28,399 nt of DNA, from the NCBI RefSeq assembly GCF_000972705.2, contig NZ_LATL02000167.1:1-28399 (forward strand), given 5' to 3'. The notes below the pieces were generated by a model that was not told the origin of the DNA, did not search any database, and saw nothing but the letters and a program-made list of their open reading frames with translations. Of this stretch, positions 8,701 to 16,682 are shown piece by piece. The stretch's first letter is position 1; each line of letters begins with the position of its first letter. The translations under genes and the position numbers were made by a program. The DNA comes from Limnoraphis robusta CS-951 (GTDB lineage: Bacteria > Cyanobacteriota > Cyanobacteriia > Cyanobacteriales > Microcoleaceae).

Positions 8701-9642
8701 TTACAAATTGCTAGAAGGGATTAGGGTATGGGTTGTTTTTTGACTGTGGCGATCGCGAAATGCCAGAACAGTAAAAGCAATCAGTATTCCCAGCAATGTA
8801 GCTGCAATGGCTTGATGAGTTACTGTTAAAGGTTCAACTTGCAAGTGCAAGCGGAAGGTTGCAACTCCCACAGCGATCTGAGCTATTACACAAATACCAG
8901 CCCAGTTCGCTAAGTTTCGTAGCATGGGATGCAAAGCGGAAGTTCGCCACGCTAAAATCACCAAAATTACTGTTGCTAAAGTGGGAGGAACAACGCCTGC
9001 AATATGGCTATTCATTACCGTACAAAGTTGGGCGCCGCCGAAACATTGGTGTAATGCCCATTGAGATGCTACTAAGCCGCCAATCAAACTTTGAAGATAA
9101 ACTAATATTGCTGCGGTTAAGCCAACCCAAGGGAGTTTTCCGACATTGCCTGTGCCTTTGTAGGGCATCATCGAACAGCCGATCACTAACAAAGTGGTGA
9201 AGAATAACAGGGCGGTTCCTAAGTGAGCGGTGACAATATCAAACCGCAACAGTTGAGTAACCGTTAAGCCACCCAAAATCCCTTGAAAGACAATTAAGCC
9301 TAAAGCAAAGGTTGCCGCGATCGGCAGCCATTTAGGGAGTTCTCGTCGATACCACCAGGATAAACCACTCAGGGCGAGCGCTCCGAAGCCAATTAATGCA
9401 GCATCTAGACGATGAAACCATTCTAGAAACACTTGCAGGTTCATTTGAGCAGTCGGCACTAATTTACCGTAACATAAGGGCCAGTCCGGGCAAGCTAGCC
9501 CTGCGTTCATTACCCGTGTTGCACTGCCAATTGCCATTAAAATTAAAGTGGCAATACTGAGTTTCCATACTAAACGACGGATTCGATCTGGGGGCTGAAT
9601 TTCGCTCGAAATACTTGTGTTCTGAAAGACCGTATTAGCCAT
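8701..9642 (-). CDS. ctaA: Heme A synthase (CtaA/COX15)
   Basis: CtaA oxidises the C8 methyl of heme O to formyl, giving heme A for the aa3 oxidase. The 313-residue product has about eight membrane helices in two four-helix halves. The conserved heme ligand histidines are present: H77 in EWFHR (with E74), H140, H213 and H276. The CPDWPLCYGK loop supplies the C51/C57 cysteine pair, and C200/C207 form the matching pair in the second half. It is divergent from ctaC and upstream of ctaB, the usual cyanobacterial arrangement. No strong Shine-Dalgarno is seen before the ATG at 9642. Confidence 0.95.
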   Translation of the reverse strand: MANTVFQNTSISSEIQPPDRIRRLVWKLSIATLILMAIGSATRVMNAGLACPDWPLCYGKLVPTAQMNLQVFLEWFHRLDAALIGFGALALSGLSWWYRRELPKWLPIAATFALGLIVFQGILGGLTVTQLLRFDIVTAHLGTALLFFTTLLVIGCSMMPYKGTGNVGKLPWVGLTAAILVYLQSLIGGLVASQWALHQCFGGAQLCTVMNSHIAGVVPPTLATVILVILAWRTSALHPMLRNLANWAGICVIAQIAVGVATFRLHLQVEPLTVTHQAIAATLLGILIAFTVLAFRDRHSQKTTHTLIPSSNL

Positions 9643-10246
9643 GAATTCTGTCTATGCTTGAATTAACAATGAATGTTTTGGGTTGAGCAACAAAATCGGT
9701 TTTGTTGCTGACAAAACTCCTCTGAGGACTTTTTAGGTTAACGAATTGATTTTGCTATTTTTCTGTTCTTGTTCCCCATCGATTCACCGATCCAAATCCA
9801 ATCTCGAGTCTTGATTCACGATTCTACTGATCTACCATAGCGACACTATCGGCAGATGAACAAAGTTTTACAAAGTTTTCGGATTTCATTGGCTTGTTAA
9901 GTTATATGAAGTGTCCTCTAAAAGTTTTTCAGGAAAATGTTAATTTGAATTCAGAAAACCAATTGGGTTTGTATTATCACCGAGCCTCGTGATTCAGGTG
10001 AGGCGGAATCCTAAAGAAAAGTCGAAGAATCCGTTAAAAAGACAGCTTGTCTTGGTTATCTGCGATACCTTATGAAGTGAGGTTTAGGGTTAAAAATTGA
10101 ACAGATTTTGCTATTGATTGCATTCTTGTCATTCCGATTTCCCCGATCGCGCCCTCATCTAAAATCATTATTCACAGTCAGCACAATTGCATCGCAGATC
10201 TCTGGTTCACCAAACATTGGGAGTGCGAAACTCAGGAGGTATCAAA
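9643..10246. promoter_or_regulatory. 604-base divergent regulatory region between ctaA and ctaC
   Basis: No convincing gene is present. This spacer must contain the promoters for ctaA-ctaB (leftward) and ctaC-ctaD-ctaE (rightward). A GCCTC / GAGGC hairpin at 9984-10004 lies about 240 bases before ctaC and could be part of a structured leader. Its sequence was not matched to a known riboswitch. Promoter elements could not be assigned with confidence. Confidence 0.4.
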
Positions 10247-10249
10247 GTG
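10234..10249 (+). promoter_or_regulatory. Strong ribosome binding site that sets the GTG start of ctaC
   Basis: AGGAGG at 10234-10239 is followed after 7 bases by GTG at 10247-10249. This is the best Shine-Dalgarno near the 5' end of the frame. It rules against the upstream ATG at 10187, which has none and would add 20 unrelated residues. Confidence 0.85.
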
Positions 10250-11242
10250 AACATTCCCGGTTCAATTTTAACCATGCTGTTTGGGATCGTCATAACGCTC
10301 CTCAGCCTCTGGTACGGTCAAAATAACGGTCTGATGCCTGTAGCGGCATCCGCAGAAGCCACAGATGTCGATAGCTTATTTCAACTCATGCTAACGATAT
10401 CTTTCGGCCTCACCTTGCTGGTACAGGGGGTTCTGGTCATTGCATTTTTTAGATTTCGTCGTCGTCCTGGCGATAACAGCGATGGGCCGCCGATTCATGG
10501 CAACCTGTCGTTAGAAATTCTCTGGACTGCCATTCCTGCTTTTACGGTGTTAGCTGTCGGCATTTACAGCTTCGAGATCTATAACTCAATGGGTGGACTC
10601 GATCCAATGGTATCCGGTCAACATTCGATGGCTGCTCACGCTAGAATGCACGGATCAGCGATCGCCGCTCCCCTACCCGGAGAGGAAAATTCAACCCCCC
10701 AAGCCAATCAAATTGCTTTAGGCATTGGGGCGCGTCCCGATGACATGGGTCAAACCGCCGATGTTGTCGTTGATGTTTCCGGCATTCAATATGCTTGGTT
10801 ATTCAACTACGCTGATAGCGGGGTGATGGCAGGTGAACTGCACGTTCCTGTGGGTCAAGATGTCCAGCTTAACATCGCCGCCCAAGATGTGATTCACGCT
10901 TTCTGGCTACCGGAACTGCGTCTCAAGCAAGATGCGATCCCCGGTATGAACACCGAACTCCGGTTTACTACAACGAAAGTGGGAACCTATGCGATCGTCT
11001 GTGCGGAACTCTGTGGCGGCTATCACGGCGCGATGAGAACGCAAATGATAGTTCAGACGCCAGAAGAATATCAAGCTTGGCTTCAGGAAAATGCTGTTGC
11101 TCAAAATCCGAACTTAGAGCAAACCTTAGCCGTGAAGCCTTCAGAACTCTCTGATCCAGAGTTTCTCGCCCCCTATGCGGAAGAAATGGGTGTAAACGAG
11201 GAACTCCTAGCCCAGATCCAGACAGAAGTTCTTCCCCACTAA
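10247..11242 (+). CDS. ctaC: Cytochrome c oxidase subunit II (aa3-type)
   Basis: Subunit II accepts electrons from cytochrome c or plastocyanin at its CuA centre and passes them to subunit I. From the GTG start the product is 331 residues. An N-terminal hydrophobic segment covers about residues 8-24. Two membrane hairpin helices lie at about 44-68 and 89-108, followed by a periplasmic cupredoxin domain. All CuA ligands are visible: H217, C252, E254, C256, H260 and M263, within CAELCGGYHGAM. The stretch at about 120-170 (Met/His-rich, then Gly/Pro-rich) is an insertion before the cupredoxin core, as seen in cyanobacterial homologues. First gene of the ctaCDE operon, 109 bases before ctaD. Confidence 0.96.
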   Translation: MNIPGSILTMLFGIVITLLSLWYGQNNGLMPVAASAEATDVDSLFQLMLTISFGLTLLVQGVLVIAFFRFRRRPGDNSDGPPIHGNLSLEILWTAIPAFTVLAVGIYSFEIYNSMGGLDPMVSGQHSMAAHARMHGSAIAAPLPGEENSTPQANQIALGIGARPDDMGQTADVVVDVSGIQYAWLFNYADSGVMAGELHVPVGQDVQLNIAAQDVIHAFWLPELRLKQDAIPGMNTELRFTTTKVGTYAIVCAELCGGYHGAMRTQMIVQTPEEYQAWLQENAVAQNPNLEQTLAVKPSELSDPEFLAPYAEEMGVNEELLAQIQTEVLPH

Positions 11243-11294
11243 ACCGTTTTACAGTGACCAGTGTTGACTGTTCACTATTTCCTGACTCCTGTAC

Positions 11295-11314
11295 GGGTAA
11301 TTGATGAATTACCC
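11295..11314. repeat. GGGTAATT/AATTACCC hairpin between ctaC and ctaD
   Basis: GGGTAATT at 11295-11302 is the exact reverse complement of AATTACCC at 11307-11314, with a GATG loop. There is no T-run after it. It lies inside the operon, where it could modulate mRNA stability or simply be a dispersed repeat. Confidence 0.6.
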
Positions 11315-11351
11315 CTACTGAACTTCTGAACTTCTTTCATTTTCTTTTGCT

Positions 11352-13079
11352 ATGACACAAGCACAGTTAGATGTAACCGCTAATCTTCCTGAACCTCACC
11401 GCCATCAGGAAAGACACTGGCGAGACTTCTTCGGTTTCAGTACCGATCACAAAGTAATTGGCATTCAATATCTGGTCACCGCTTTCGGCTTCTTTTTAAT
11501 CGGAGGCTTGATGGCGGGTGTCATTCGCACAGAACTCGCCACCCCCGACCCGGACTTCGTAACCCCGGAAATGTACAACAGCCTGTTCACCCTGCACGGA
11601 ACGATCATGATCTTCCTGTGGATTGTGCCTGCGGGTGCGGGTTTTGCCAACTATCTGATCCCCCTAATGATTGGGGCGAAAGATATGGCGTTTCCCAGAC
11701 TCAACGCTGTGGCTTTTTGGCTGGTTCCCCCTTCAGGAATCTTGCTGCTGGTGAGTTTATTGATTGAACACGCCCCCCAAGCGGGTTGGACGGCTTACCC
11801 GCCTTTGAGTTTGGTCTCGGGTAAAATCGGCCAAGAACTCTGGATCATGAGTGTTCTACTGGCTGGAACCGCTTCGATCTTGGGTGGGCTGAATTTTTCG
11901 ATCACCATCTTCAAAATGCGGATTCCCAGCATGGGCCTATACGATATGCCCCTGATGTGCTGGGCGATGATCGCAGTTTCCGCATTAATCTTACTCTCGA
12001 CTCCTGTCCTTGCAGGCGCGTTGGTGCTGCTGTCGTTTGACTTACTGGCTGGGACGAACTTCTTTAACCCAGCAGGAGGAGGCGACCCAGTTGTTTACCA
12101 ACATTTATTCTGGTTTTATTCTCATCCGGCGGTTTACATCATGGTTCTGCCCTTCTTTGGGGTGATCTCCGATGTGATTCCGGTTCATGCGCGTAAGCCA
12201 ATTTTTGGTTATCATGCGATCGCATTTTCCAGTCTAGCAATTAGCTTCTTGGGGTTAATCGTTTGGGCGCACCATATGTTCACCAGTGGAACTCCCGGTT
12301 GGTTGCGGATGTTCTTTATGATCGCCACGATGATCATCGCCGTTCCCACTGGAATTAAGGTGTTTGGTTGGCTAGCGACGATTTGGGGCGGTAAACTGCG
12401 CCTCAACAGTGCCATGCTGTTCGCGATGGGTTTCCTGTCTACCTTCGTAATTGCTGGGGTAGCGGGGATTATGTTAGCTTCTGTACCTTTTGATATTCAC
12501 GTTCACGACAGTTACTTTGTAGTGGCTCACTTCCACTATGTTCTGTTTGGGGGTGCAGTATTTGCCATCTATTCGGGAATTTATCATTGGTTCCCGAAAA
12601 TGGTGGGACGGATGCTCAACGAACCTTTGGGTATTGTTCACTTTGTCTTGACGTTCATTGGTACGACGTTAACCTTCTTACCGATGCACTATCTGGGGTT
12701 ACAGGGAATGCCCCGTCGGGTTGCCATGTATGACCCGAAATATGCGGATATCAATATGATCTGTTCTATCGGGACTATCATTTTAACGATTTCTACAATT
12801 CCTTTCTTGATTAATGCCATTTGGAGTTGGTTCAAAGGCCCCTTAGCGCCCGATAATCCTTGGGATGGACTGACTCTTGAATGGATGACGTCTTCTCCTC
12901 CCCCCATTGAGAACTTTGAAGGTACACCTGTCCTCAGAACAGGCCCCTACGACTATGGCATGAAGAAAACTCTAGCCATTCGTGAACGCTTACAAATGGC
13001 GGCTAATGGCTCAACTCGGGGTAAACAAGAGGGCATTCCGCTATCGGAAGCGAAATCTTCTTCGTTGTTGGATGAGTAA
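11352..13079 (+). CDS. ctaD: Cytochrome c oxidase subunit I (aa3-type)
   Basis: The catalytic subunit holds heme a and the heme a3-CuB site, reduces O2 to water and pumps protons. The 575-residue product has the twelve-helix layout. Low-spin heme a ligands are H82 (LHGTIMIF) and H394; the heme a3 ligand is H392 (VAHFHYVL). CuB ligands are H257 with the cross-linked Y261 (SHPAVYIM), and H306 and H307. The GMPRR motif after helix X is present. The K-channel and D-channel regions look intact by inspection. All key residues are conserved, so the enzyme should be active. It lies between ctaC and ctaE on the same strand. Confidence 0.97.
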   Translation: MTQAQLDVTANLPEPHRHQERHWRDFFGFSTDHKVIGIQYLVTAFGFFLIGGLMAGVIRTELATPDPDFVTPEMYNSLFTLHGTIMIFLWIVPAGAGFANYLIPLMIGAKDMAFPRLNAVAFWLVPPSGILLLVSLLIEHAPQAGWTAYPPLSLVSGKIGQELWIMSVLLAGTASILGGLNFSITIFKMRIPSMGLYDMPLMCWAMIAVSALILLSTPVLAGALVLLSFDLLAGTNFFNPAGGGDPVVYQHLFWFYSHPAVYIMVLPFFGVISDVIPVHARKPIFGYHAIAFSSLAISFLGLIVWAHHMFTSGTPGWLRMFFMIATMIIAVPTGIKVFGWLATIWGGKLRLNSAMLFAMGFLSTFVIAGVAGIMLASVPFDIHVHDSYFVVAHFHYVLFGGAVFAIYSGIYHWFPKMVGRMLNEPLGIVHFVLTFIGTTLTFLPMHYLGLQGMPRRVAMYDPKYADINMICSIGTIILTISTIPFLINAIWSWFKGPLAPDNPWDGLTLEWMTSSPPPIENFEGTPVLRTGPYDYGMKKTLAIRERLQMAANGSTRGKQEGIPLSEAKSSSLLDE

Positions 13080-13165
13080 ACTCCGCTCAACGCAAGCACT
13101 GTTTGTATCGATGATGCTGAGGGCGGGTTTGTATTAGGTTATTTGTGACAGACAGACATCTGTGC

Positions 13166-13236
13166 GGAACCCGCCCCTACATTCACTGGTCACTGGTCAC
13201 TGTTAACTGATAACTGTAAAGACTGGTGATATGTAC
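13166..13236. repeat. Dispersed intergenic repeats between ctaD and ctaE
   Basis: GGAACCCGCCCCTAC at 13166-13180 is identical to 28310-28324. It is followed by iterated CACTGGT units (about 13184-13200) and then TGTTAACTGATAACTGT. A related ACAGTGACCAGTGTTGAC lies after ctaC near 11251-11268. These are typical cyanobacterial intergenic repeat words, and no gene is present here. Confidence 0.55.
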
Positions 13237-13257
13237 TCCTATTTGTCGTAGAGATTC

Positions 13258-13884
13258 ATGCAAGGTTCAACGATTAACAACACCAAAACCGCTATGGGCT
13301 ATCAAGCCCAAGAAATACCTGCTCATGGCGAACACCATGAAGAACATCCTGATTTGCGTCTATTGGGCGTGATTGTGTTCCTGGTGGGTGAGAGTATGAT
13401 TTTCATGGGGTTATTTTCTGCCTATCTGATTTTTAGGGGAGAAGCAACGGTTTGGCCCCCTGATGGTATCGAACGGGAACTCTTACTTCCGGGTATTAAT
13501 ACCCTGATTCTGATTACGAGTAGCTTTGTGATGAATAAAGGCACGGCTGCTATCAAGAAAAATGATCAGGCGGGTTTGAGAACTTGGTACATCATCACTG
13601 CTCTAATGGGTGCTGCTTTCCTGGCTGGTCAGATTTTTGAATACAGTAATTTGGAATTTGGCTTGACGACGAATGTATATGCCAGTTCCTTTTATGTGTT
13701 AACTGGATTTCACGGAATGCACGTGACCTTCGGAGTGCTGTTAATTTTAGGGGTTCTGTTTCGGGGTCGCAAAGCGGGTCACTACACGAGTGAGTCTCAC
13801 TTTGGCCCGGAAGCGGCAGAGATTTATTGGCACTTTGTTGATGTTATCTGGATTGTGCTATTTCTGTTGCTGTACATTCTCTAA
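13258..13884 (+). CDS. ctaE: Cytochrome c oxidase subunit III (aa3-type)
   Basis: Subunit III stabilises the oxidase core and is thought to support oxygen and proton uptake. The 208-residue product is the short, five-helix form typical of cyanobacteria. Conserved segments include VFLVGESMIFMGLFSAYL near residues 40-57, TGFHGMHVTFGVLL near 148-161, and the terminal YWHFVDVIWIVLFLLLYIL. It is the last gene of the ctaCDE operon. A hairpin with a T-run (13917-13935) follows 33 bases after the stop codon. The TnpB element is inserted 112 bases beyond the stop and does not touch the gene. Confidence 0.95.
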   Translation: MQGSTINNTKTAMGYQAQEIPAHGEHHEEHPDLRLLGVIVFLVGESMIFMGLFSAYLIFRGEATVWPPDGIERELLLPGINTLILITSSFVMNKGTAAIKKNDQAGLRTWYIITALMGAAFLAGQIFEYSNLEFGLTTNVYASSFYVLTGFHGMHVTFGVLLILGVLFRGRKAGHYTSESHFGPEAAEIYWHFVDVIWIVLFLLLYIL

Positions 13885-13910
13885 ATCCTGAATTCGCTTT
13901 TGTTCATTTT

Positions 13911-13955
13911 CCTTAGCCCCATCAGGGGTTTTTTTATTTCTCTTTTTTTGGGTAG
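13911..13955 (+). terminator. Intrinsic terminator of the ctaCDE operon (repeat copy A)
   Basis: CCCC at 13917-13920 pairs with GGGG at 13925-13928 across an ATCA loop, followed by seven T residues. The whole 45-base stretch recurs at 17997-18041 with 41 of 45 identical bases. Confidence 0.75.
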
Positions 13956-13960
13956 ACCTC

Positions 13961-13994
13961 AAAAACCGGGTTTCTTTGAGAAACCGGGTTTTTT
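13961..13994. repeat. CCGGGTTTCT palindromic repeat, copy 4
   Basis: AAAAACCGGGTTTCT and AGAAACCGGGTTTTT form arms like those of copy 2 but with a mismatched centre (CCGGG instead of CCCGG on the left). It immediately precedes the TTAC at the predicted left end of the TnpB element. Confidence 0.7.
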
Positions 13995-14018
13995 ACCTCA
14001 ATGTCGGCGTGAGGCCTC

Positions 14019-14077
14019 CCGCTATAACCGAGGCGGATTTATCGAGGCGCAGCCGAGTACCGCCAATGGTTTAGCGG
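14019..14077. repeat. Left-end subterminal hairpin of the TnpB element
   Basis: CCGCTATAACC (14019-14029) and GGTTTAGCGG (14068-14077) form the outer stem with one bulge. GGCGG (14032-14036) and CCGCC (14060-14064) form an inner stem. Imperfect hairpins of this kind are the single-strand recognition sites of IS200/IS605 transposases. Confidence 0.6.
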
Positions 14078-14103
14078 TGAGATGAATGCCGACTATCTAA
14101 TAA

Positions 14104-14131
14104 TTGAGCGGTAGCGAATCCTTGTTATTAT
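14104..14131 (+). promoter_or_regulatory. Possible tnpB promoter
   Basis: TTGAGC at 14104-14109 and TATTAT at 14126-14131 are separated by 16 bases and lie 40 bases before the tnpB ATG. A transcript from here would cover the first exon and the whole intron. This is inferred from spacing and sequence only. Confidence 0.3.
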
Positions 14132-14162
14132 ACCCATGTTTGTGCTGGGTAAAATATGATAT

Positions 14163-14175
14163 TATTCTACCATGT
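14163..14175 (+). other. tnpB: tnpB 5' exon with start codon and intron-binding sites IBS2 and IBS1
   Basis: IBS2 TATTCTA (14163-14169) pairs with TAGAGTA at 14335-14341 inside the intron (six Watson-Crick pairs and one G-U). IBS1 CCATGT (14170-14175) pairs perfectly with ACATGG at 14571-14576. The tnpB start codon ATG is 14172-14174, and only T14175 follows before the intron. Joining to TAGTAATTGAA at 16683 gives M-L-V-I-E-A in frame with tnpB. Confidence 0.8.
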
Positions 14176-14862
14176 GTGCGAAACGTTCCTGTCAAAGTTT
14201 AGGGACAAAACCCGAAACGTAAACAGGGAAAAAAGGTTTTTAACCAATTAAAACCTTTTTTTAACTTTGAAAATGTGACCTTAAAGGAAGGTCAACCCCG
14301 GAGTCAATGGTACGGATTACTGAACCTCAATAGGTAGAGTATTCCAATCCCAAAGGGGTAAGGCAATTCCCACAGTGTCAGACTGATTATCAAAACACTG
14401 AAGCTGGGAATAACGGGAAACCGGATATAAGTCAAATATCTAAGTAGTTCTCTAGCCAATTGCCCAAGAATAACGAAAGTGAACATCCGGCTTGAACCGT
14501 CGTAAGAATTAAGCAGCGAAATGACTTGTTACGCTGCGTTCAAAAGAACAAAGGGAAAAGGTAGGGGGATACATGGACTCTCTATAAAAGATAAGGATGT
14601 TGGTTCTTAACTTATCAAGACTCCCAAAAGTACCTCGGCGGAAAGGATGATTCTAAAGGCAACAAAACCCATTTTCAAGGAACGTTAAAACCCCTCATAT
14701 ACCCCTACAGAGGTCGAATACTGTTAGGTAGCCACAAATCTAAGGCGGATGTTATGAGGGTGAGAGATGGAGTCAGAAGCCAAAGCCTAAATGTAATGTA
14801 TAGGATACGCTGATAGATTCCGGTTTAGTTGTTAGGTAAGGTTTCAATTAGCAGTTAAAACG

Positions 14863-16605
14863 GTGAAAACGAGTATAACCAAGACTACGACTACATGGAA
14901 TTCTATCAATTGGGCGAAAGTTCAACGGGTAGTATTTAAGCTGCAAAAGAGAATTTACCAGGCATCATTATCGGGACAAAATGCGAAAGCTCGGAAGCTC
15001 CAAAAACTTCTAGTCAAGTCATATTACGCCAAACTCTTAGCGATTAGAAAGGTAACTCAGGATAATCTTGGCAAAAAAACAGCCGGGGTTGATGGAATTA
15101 AATCTATTACACCTAAACAACGGTTAGAACTAGCCCAAAACCTGAGTAAATACCAAAAGGCAAAACCACTCCGAAGGAAATGGATACCCAAGCCCAACGG
15201 AGAAAAACGTCCTCTAGGAATCCCAACTATACAAGATAGAGTAAGGCAAGCCTTGGTGAAATCTGCGTTAGAACCACAATGGGAAGCCAGATTCGAGGGC
15301 GAAAGCTACGGATTTAGACCCGGACGTTCAGCCCATGACGCAATGTCACGAATCTTCCAAAGTATCAATAAAGATGAATATTACATCCTAGATGCTGACA
15401 TCTCAAAATGCTTTGACCAGATTAACCATGAACACCTACTGTCCAAAATTGATTGTCCATCAACAATAAAAGCCCAAATCAAACAATGGTTAAAAGCTGG
15501 AGTGATGGACAACGGCATATTTGAAGCAACAGAGGCAGGCACCCCACAAGGAGGAGTCATTAGCCCCTTACTTGCTAACATCGCACTGGATGGAATGATT
15601 AGGTTTGTTGAAAAATGCTACCCAAAAGGAACAAACAACAACAAGAACTACGCAAAAATCATTAGATATGCCGATGACTTCGTGGTAATTAGCCCACAAT
15701 TAGAAGTTATTCAACAGTGCCAAGTTGTCATAGAAGAATGGTTAAAACCTATCGGGTTAGAACTGAAACCAGCCAAAACCCGTATATGCCACACACTAAG
15801 AGAAATCAAAGTAAATGGCTTAAAAGTCAAACCAGGATTCGACTTTCTAGGTTGGAACTTTAGACAACACTCAGTGGGTAAACACCACTCAGGAAAAACA
15901 GGTGGAAAGAACTCAAAATTAATAGGGTTCAAAACCATAATAAAACCTAGTAAGAAGGCAATTAAAGCTCACTCGGATAAGGTGAAAGAAGTGATTAAAA
16001 CCCACAAAACTGCACCCCAATACGCACTAATCAAACGCCTAAACCCAGTCATAAGAGGATGGTGTAACTACCATTCCAAAGCTGTTTCTAAGGAAACATT
16101 CTCCTCTTTAGACCATATTACATGGCAAAGGTTAAGAGCATGGACAGTTAGCAGAAGCGGTAAAGCAAGTTACAAAAAACTGAAACATTATTTCAGAAGA
16201 AACGGGAACAAAGCATGGAGTTTTGAAACCAAAGATGGCTTTAAATTAACCACCCATGCAGAAACACCTATCACCCGTCATGTAACCGTAAGACCTGAAG
16301 CATCACCTTATGACGGAAACTGGACTTATTGGAGTGCAAGAAAAGGAACATCTTATGATGTACCTAAACGAGTAGCAACACTGCTTAAAAAGCAGAAAGG
16401 CAAATGTAACTTCTGTGGACAATATTTTAGCCCAGAAGATATTGTAGAAATCGACCATATTCTTCCCACAAGTTTAGGCGGGAAAAACGAATATAAGAAC
16501 CTACAATTACTACATCGCCACTGTCACGATACTAAAACGGCAACCGATGGGTCTTACAACTCAAAAGAAACCGGATGTTCTGACGATAACAGTCAACTAG
16601 ACTAG
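14863..16605 (+). CDS. ltrA: Group II intron reverse transcriptase/maturase with HNH endonuclease
   Basis: This multifunctional protein assists splicing and drives retrohoming of the intron. The 580-residue product begins with GTG. The reverse transcriptase domain spans about 60-335, with QDRVRQA at 124-130, GTPQGG at 226-231 and the catalytic YADD at 269-272. The maturase X domain lies at about 365-460 (VIRGWCNYH at 396-404). An HNH endonuclease follows at about 512-560: C515 and C518, DH at 531-532, and HRHCH at 551-555. All active-site motifs are present and no frameshift is seen, so the intron should be mobile. The stop codon directly abuts domain V. The gene is encoded on the intron sense strand. 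Confidence 0.95.
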   Translation: MKTSITKTTTTWNSINWAKVQRVVFKLQKRIYQASLSGQNAKARKLQKLLVKSYYAKLLAIRKVTQDNLGKKTAGVDGIKSITPKQRLELAQNLSKYQKAKPLRRKWIPKPNGEKRPLGIPTIQDRVRQALVKSALEPQWEARFEGESYGFRPGRSAHDAMSRIFQSINKDEYYILDADISKCFDQINHEHLLSKIDCPSTIKAQIKQWLKAGVMDNGIFEATEAGTPQGGVISPLLANIALDGMIRFVEKCYPKGTNNNKNYAKIIRYADDFVVISPQLEVIQQCQVVIEEWLKPIGLELKPAKTRICHTLREIKVNGLKVKPGFDFLGWNFRQHSVGKHHSGKTGGKNSKLIGFKTIIKPSKKAIKAHSDKVKEVIKTHKTAPQYALIKRLNPVIRGWCNYHSKAVSKETFSSLDHITWQRLRAWTVSRSGKASYKKLKHYFRRNGNKAWSFETKDGFKLTTHAETPITRHVTVRPEASPYDGNWTYWSARKGTSYDVPKRVATLLKKQKGKCNFCGQYFSPEDIVEIDHILPTSLGGKNEYKNLQLLHRHCHDTKTATDGSYNSKETGCSDDNSQLD

Positions 16606-16678
16606 GAGCCGTGTGCGGTGAAAGTCGCAAGCACGGTTCTGAATGGGAGTCGGGGGTTGTAAAGCCCCCCTCGACCCC
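16606..16678 (+). ncRNA. Group II intron domains V and VI
   Basis: Domain V is the 34 bases at 16606-16639: the AGC catalytic triad at 16607-16609, a GCCGTG / CACGGT stem, and a GAAA-containing loop region. Domain VI at about 16643-16678 pairs GGG-GUCG-GGGG with CCCC-CGAC-CCC around a short loop. These are the catalytic core and branch-point domains. Confidence 0.85.
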
Positions 16679-16682
16679 TAAT

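Larger units (their letters stand above)
14176..16682 (+). mobile_element. Complete group II intron inserted one base after the tnpB start codon
   Basis: The intron begins with GTGCG (matching the GUGYG consensus) and ends in AT. It encodes its own maturase in domain IV. Domain V is intact at 16606-16639 and a GC-rich domain VI hairpin follows at about 16643-16678. EBS2 (14335-14341) and EBS1 (14571-14576) match the adjacent exon. Removal restores an uninterrupted tnpB reading frame with a normal N terminus, which fixes both boundaries. The type resembles cyanobacterial/chloroplast-like IIB introns with an HNH-containing protein. The usual bulged branch-point adenosine in domain VI was not clear by eye. 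Confidence 0.88.

Noticed and set aside
10187..10246. Extended start of ctaC at an upstream ATG
   Set aside because: No Shine-Dalgarno, and the extra 20 residues do not resemble the family; the GTG at 10247 follows a strong AGGAGG.
13900..14085. 61-codon plus-strand frame after ctaE
   Set aside because: It runs through a terminator, the CCGGGTTT palindrome and the element's left-end hairpin; its sequence is explained by those DNA structures.
14174..14178. Alternative intron 5' end at the overlapping GTGTG
   Set aside because: It also fits GUGYG, but it splits the ATG and does not restore a tnpB frame with a normal start; IBS1/EBS1 pairing ends at 14175.
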